64,000 bases of DNA. Source: Rhizobiales bacterium GAS188 (GTDB lineage: Bacteria; Pseudomonadota; Alphaproteobacteria; Rhizobiales; Beijerinckiaceae). The position numbers and the translations under genes are program-made. The DNA lies in contig FNSS01000001.1 in the NCBI GenBank assembly GCA_900104855.1, positions 310,001 through 374,000 of the forward strand, in the 5' to 3' direction. Positions within the stretch are counted from its first letter, which is position 1. Every line of letters starts with the position of its first letter. The notes under the pieces are model-generated. The model was given only the letters and a program-made list of their open reading frames with translations, did not search any database and had not been told where the DNA came from. Shown piece by piece: positions 60,554 to 64,000 of the stretch.

Positions 60554-61408
60554 ATGCGCATCGGCTTCAACCTGCTCGTCATCGGCGGCCATATCGACGA
60601 GACGCATGCGGGCGTGCTCGAGGAGATCAAGCGGCGCGGCTATGACGGGATCGAGGTGCCGATCTTCGAAGGCAGCCACGCTCACTACAAGGCGCTCGGG
60701 CGGCTCACGCGCGAGATCGGCCTCGCGGCGACAGCGGTGAGCATCGTCACCGAGGAGACGAACCCGCTATTGGAGGGCGAGGCGGCGGCGGGCCGCGCTC
60801 GCGACCGCCTCGCCTGGGCGATCGATTGCTGCGCGGCGCTGGGAGCGGACCTGCTCGCCGGGCCCTTCCATTCCCCGGTCGGCCATTTCAGCGGCGCGGG
60901 CCCGAGCGAATCCGAGCTCGAGCGCTGCGCCGCACGCCTGCGGGAGGCCGCCGAATATGGCGCAAGCGCCGGCGTGAAGCTCTCCTTCGAGCCGCTCAAC
61001 CGCTTTGAGTGCTATCTCGTCAACACGCTCGACCAAGCCGCAGATCTCAAGCGCCGCGTCGGGCACCCCAATCTCGATTTCATGTACGACACGTTCCACG
61101 CCAATATCGAAGAGCGCGATCCGGTCGCGGCCTATGCGACCCATCGTGGCGAGATCGGCCATATCCATATCTCGGAGAATGATCGCGGCATTCCCGGACG
61201 CGGGCATGTGCCTTGGAATGCCACTTTCCGGGTCATCCGAGCCGGCGGCTATGAGGGCTGGCTGACGGTCGAGGCCTTCGGGCGCGCTCTGCCGGCGCTC
61301 GCGGGTGCGACGCGCGTCTGGCGCGACCTGTTCCCGGATCGCGACACGCTGATCGCCGAGAGCATCGCCTTCATCCGCAGGAGCTGGGAGGCGGCCGGCG
61401 AGGCTTAG
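60554..61408 (+). CDS. Sugar phosphate isomerase/epimerase, D-psicose 3-epimerase-like (284 aa)
   Basis: TIM barrel with metal ligands in LSFEPLNRFECYLVNT, MYDTFHANIEE, HIHISENDRG and LTVEAFGRAL, the E-D-H-E set of ketose 3-epimerases. The starting segment MRIGFNLLVIGGHIDETHAG matches the first strand. Size is close to the 290 aa expected. Likely converts a ketose for the reductase and dehydrogenases around it. Confidence 0.88.
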   Translation: MRIGFNLLVIGGHIDETHAGVLEEIKRRGYDGIEVPIFEGSHAHYKALGRLTREIGLAATAVSIVTEETNPLLEGEAAAGRARDRLAWAIDCCAALGADLLAGPFHSPVGHFSGAGPSESELERCAARLREAAEYGASAGVKLSFEPLNRFECYLVNTLDQAADLKRRVGHPNLDFMYDTFHANIEERDPVAAYATHRGEIGHIHISENDRGIPGRGHVPWNATFRVIRAGGYEGWLTVEAFGRALPALAGATRVWRDLFPDRDTLIAESIAFIRRSWEAAGEA

Positions 61409-61410
61409 CC

Positions 61411-62166
61411 TCAATTGTACACGCCGCCATCGATCACCAGGGCCTGTCCGGTCATGTAGGAGGACTCGTCCGAGGCGAGATAGACGAAGAGCGGTGCGAT
61501 CTCGCTCGGCTGCGCCTGACGCCCAAGGGGCACGAGCTGCTTGACGAACATGTCCTGACGGGCGCGGCCGCCCATGAAATCGATGGCAGCCTGGTTGAAG
61601 GGCGTATCGACCCAGCCGGGGCAAATGGTGTTGACGCGGATATTGTCGGCGGCGAGCTCGAGCGCCAGCGCGGTGCCAAGCGCCACGGCCGCGCCCTTCG
61701 AGGCCGAATAGGCCGCGACCCCCGCCGCGCCTCTTTTTCCCGCGAGCGACGCCATGTTGACGATCGCCCCCTTGCCCGAGGCTTTGAGATGCGCGATCGC
61801 ATATTTGGCACCGAAGAACAGCGCCCTTGCATTCACCGCGAACAGCCGATCCCAACGCTCCGCGTCGAACTCGGCGATGGGGCCGGCATATTGCAGCCCG
61901 GCATTCTGGCAAAGCGCGTCGAGGCCGCCGAGCCAGTCCGCGCCCTCTTCGATGAGATGACGCACGCTCGCCTCGTCGGTCACGTCCACGCGGATGAAAT
62001 GAGCGGCCGCTCCGAGGCGCTGCGCCGCCGCGCGCCCGCCAGCATCGTCGATGTCGCCGATCACCACCTTTGCGCCCTCCGCCACGAACAGGCGCACCGC
62101 CTCCCCGCCGATATTGTTGACGCCACCGGTGAAGATGACGCGCTTGCCCTCGAGACGCCCCGGCAT
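61411..62166 (-). CDS. Short-chain dehydrogenase/reductase (251 aa)
   Basis: Classical SDR: GGVNNIGGEAVRLFVAEGAKV with the Gly-rich cofactor site, NAG (LCQNAGLQY), catalytic Ser near NMASLAGKRG, and the catalytic YSASKGA (YxxxK). CPGWVDTPFNQ follows as the substrate loop. Co-directional and 4 bp from the GMC gene, so they form an operon. Probably oxidises a sugar alcohol or keto-sugar with NAD(P). Confidence 0.9.
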   Translation of the reverse strand: MPGRLEGKRVIFTGGVNNIGGEAVRLFVAEGAKVVIGDIDDAGGRAAAQRLGAAAHFIRVDVTDEASVRHLIEEGADWLGGLDALCQNAGLQYAGPIAEFDAERWDRLFAVNARALFFGAKYAIAHLKASGKGAIVNMASLAGKRGAAGVAAYSASKGAAVALGTALALELAADNIRVNTICPGWVDTPFNQAAIDFMGGRARQDMFVKQLVPLGRQAQPSEIAPLFVYLASDESSYMTGQALVIDGGVYN

Positions 62167-62170
62167 GATT

Positions 62171-63883
62171 TCACCTGTTCTTAGCCTGTATTATCAGGTC
62201 GGCGACACGCTCGGCCAACATCAAGGTCGGCGTATTGGTGTTGGCGCGCGGGATCGACGGCATCAACGAAGCGTCGCAGATGCGCAGATGCTCGACGCCG
62301 CGCACGCGCCCTTCTCCATCCGTCACCGCGAGAGGATCGTCCGCGGCGCCCATCCGGCAGGTGCCCGAGGCGTGCCAGACGCCGCCCACCGATTGGCGCA
62401 GGAAATCTGTGAGCGCCGCATCGTCCGCAAGCAGGTGATCGAGGGTGATGCCGAGCGTCACGGCTTTGTGGATCAGGAAGGGCCGCAACGGGCCCGCATA
62501 ATCGAGCATGGCGCCGAACAGCCCACGCTGCAGCGTGTTGGCGAGGCCCGGACCCGCGATCTTGGCAACGCGCGGCGAATAGCTGGTCGGGAAGACCGTG
62601 CCGCGATGACCATCCATCAGCGGATCGCTCAAGGTCGCGGCGCCGAGCCGGAAGCCCATCTTCAGCCGCTCCAGATCCCGCCAATCCGAGAGCAGCTTGA
62701 AGTCGACCTCGGGCTCTTGACGCGCATCCGCCGAGCGCAAGGTCACGCAGCCGCGCGAATAGGATTTGTTGACCCAGATGAACAAGGTGCCGATGCGTTG
62801 GCCGACCGAGTGCCAGCCGGAGCGGGCGATCATGGCGGCATGCATATCGCCCTCGGGCGCCTCGGCTATCCCTGAGGAAAAACGCAGGATGGCATGGTCG
62901 TGATGCTCGTCGAGATCGGCGAGGCGCGAATGCTGAGGCAGATAGGCCGATACCGCCGTCGAGGGGTGCTCCATGAGGTTGCGGCCGACACCTTCGGCCG
63001 GTGCCACCACCTCAATGCCGTGGCGCGCCAGCTCCTCGGCCGGCCCAATGCCGCTGCGCATGAGCAAAGCGGGGCTATGGATGGCGCCGCAGCACAGGAT
63101 GGTCTCCCGCGCCGCTAACGTCTCGGGCGCACCGCCCGGCGATTGCGCCGCGATCACCGCGCCCTTGGCCTGTCTGCCGTCGAAGAGGATACGCTCCACC
63201 TGGCGGTCGGTGAGGATGCGTAGATTGCTGCGCCGGCGCACCTCCGGGGTCAGATAGGCGATCGAGGCCGGCACCCGCTCGCCCTTATCGCTGACCGCAA
63301 TCGCTCCGACATAGACGCCATCCGTCCATTCGCCGTTCTGATCGGGCTTTTGCCGATGGCCGCGCGCCACGAGCGTGGCCGAGACGGCCTTGACGAAGGG
63401 CGACATCCGCTCAGGCTTGATGCGGCGGATCGGGATCGGGCCGGACTTGCCGTGATACTCGCCGTCGAAATCGCAATCGCGCTCGAGCTTGCGGAAATAA
63501 GGCAGCGCTGCCTGCCAGCTCCAGCCTTCGGCGCCGAGCGCCCCCCATTCGTCGTAATCGCCGGGAGCGCCGCGATTGGCGACCATGGCATTGATGGCCG
63601 AGCCGCCGCCAAGAAGCCGCGCCTGCTCGTAGCGGCGCGGCTCGCGCCCATCCGGCGCATTGCCGGGCGGCGGGCCCATGCGCGCCGTCAGGCTCGTCCA
63701 GATATTGTCAGGATCGAGATAGGCCCGGCCGACATAGCGGCTGCGGATGATGTCGGGCATCGTCTCATAGGTCAGGTCGCGACCGGCCTCGACCAGCACC
63801 ACCGAGGCCTTGCCGTTCTCCGAGAGCCTCGCCGCCAGCACGCAGCCGGCCGAGCCGCCACCCAGAATGAGATAGTCGATCAT
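62171..63883 (-). CDS. GMC oxidoreductase, choline/alcohol dehydrogenase-like (570 aa)
   Basis: FAD-binding LILGGGSAGCVLAARLSE starts it; RLLGGGSAINAMVANRG is GMC signature 1 and GAIHSPALLMRSGIGPAE signature 2. The catalytic His/Asn region VWHASGTCRMG and PRANTNTPTLMLAERVADL ends it. No ferredoxin-like Cys cluster, unlike the other GMC protein at 17879. Length normal for choline dehydrogenase relatives. First gene of a two-gene operon with an SDR; oxidises an alcohol or polyol. Confidence 0.9.
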   Translation of the reverse strand: MIDYLILGGGSAGCVLAARLSENGKASVVLVEAGRDLTYETMPDIIRSRYVGRAYLDPDNIWTSLTARMGPPPGNAPDGREPRRYEQARLLGGGSAINAMVANRGAPGDYDEWGALGAEGWSWQAALPYFRKLERDCDFDGEYHGKSGPIPIRRIKPERMSPFVKAVSATLVARGHRQKPDQNGEWTDGVYVGAIAVSDKGERVPASIAYLTPEVRRRSNLRILTDRQVERILFDGRQAKGAVIAAQSPGGAPETLAARETILCCGAIHSPALLMRSGIGPAEELARHGIEVVAPAEGVGRNLMEHPSTAVSAYLPQHSRLADLDEHHDHAILRFSSGIAEAPEGDMHAAMIARSGWHSVGQRIGTLFIWVNKSYSRGCVTLRSADARQEPEVDFKLLSDWRDLERLKMGFRLGAATLSDPLMDGHRGTVFPTSYSPRVAKIAGPGLANTLQRGLFGAMLDYAGPLRPFLIHKAVTLGITLDHLLADDAALTDFLRQSVGGVWHASGTCRMGAADDPLAVTDGEGRVRGVEHLRICDASLMPSIPRANTNTPTLMLAERVADLIIQAKNR

Positions 63884-63907
63884 CAGGCTTTCCTTGCATC
63901 AGCCTCA

Positions 63908-63966
63908 ACCTTCTCCCGCTCTTGGGCGGGAGAAGGTGCCGAGGCGAAGCCGAGGCGGATGAGGGG
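63908..63966. repeat. Dispersed inverted-repeat element, family A copy 6 (half, reaches window edge)
   Basis: The first module CTTCTCCCGCTCTTGGGCGGGAGAAG and the following GGCGGATGAGGGG are present; the rest of the element would be beyond the window. Confidence 0.8.
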
Positions 63967-64000
63967 CGCAAGGCCTTTACTTCAAGATCTGGCGCTTCAC

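Overview
The window reads as a high-GC alphaproteobacterial chromosome segment, most likely from the order Hyphomicrobiales (Rhizobiales). The reasons are tightly packed ATGA-overlapping operons, many ABC importers with LysR, GntR and MarR regulators, a phasin gene, and dispersed palindromic intergenic repeats typical of that order. The species cannot be named from sequence alone. No rRNA, tRNA or CRISPR array was seen.

Left part (1-8134). A minus-strand group holds two tandem double-[4Fe-4S] proteins of the QueG/reductive-dehalogenase superfamily and a PaaK-type acyl-CoA ligase cut by the window edge. It diverges from a MarR-like regulator whose C-terminal tail carries an in-frame 132-bp perfect-arm palindrome. 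Then follow a class I/II aminotransferase, a complete IS110/IS1111-type element, and a MaoC-like hydratase.

Second part (8237-19914). A co-directional block encodes a 2-hydroxyacid dehydrogenase, an amidohydrolase-fold protein that has lost its metal ligands, a Dpp-type ABC importer (two permeases, two ATPases, binding protein), an NDP-forming acyl-CoA synthetase, and an Fe-S-containing GMC dehydrogenase with its small subunit.

Centre (19931-33011). This is the most striking region. It holds a 696-residue cytoplasmic cobalamin-dependent reductive dehalogenase homologue of the aerobic NpRdhA type, with Tyr426, Lys488 and Arg552 at the same numbering as I recall for NpRdhA. A divergent MHS-family transporter, a LuxR-type regulator, and a seven-gene minus-strand catabolic operon follow (fumarylacetoacetate hydrolase family, MBL-fold, DUF2783, FAD monooxygenase, class II aldolase, ketopantoate-reductase-like, VOC protein). 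A divergent plus-strand pair encodes a maleylacetoacetate/maleylpyruvate isomerase-like protein and a class I fumarase. Both divergent promoter regions carry nearly the same palindromic site, which ties the two transcription units into one probable regulon: dehalogenation and uptake, then hydroxylation, ring opening, isomerisation, hydrolysis and fumarate processing of a halogenated aromatic.

Right part (33012-64000). This is a mosaic. It includes a lone propeller-like gene bracketed by direct repeats, a LysR/MFS/AraC cluster, a LysR/aldo-keto reductase pair, a five-copy tandem array of about 91 bp, and a sugar ABC operon without an ATPase but with epimerase and oxidoreductase genes. An orphan HerA-like ATPase, a Crp/Fnr regulator, a phasin, LysE exporters, a bicupin, a degenerate DEDDh exonuclease and a sugar/polyol oxidation cluster complete it. 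A dispersed inverted-repeat family recurs between genes throughout and in one place supplies the start codon and first residues of a permease.
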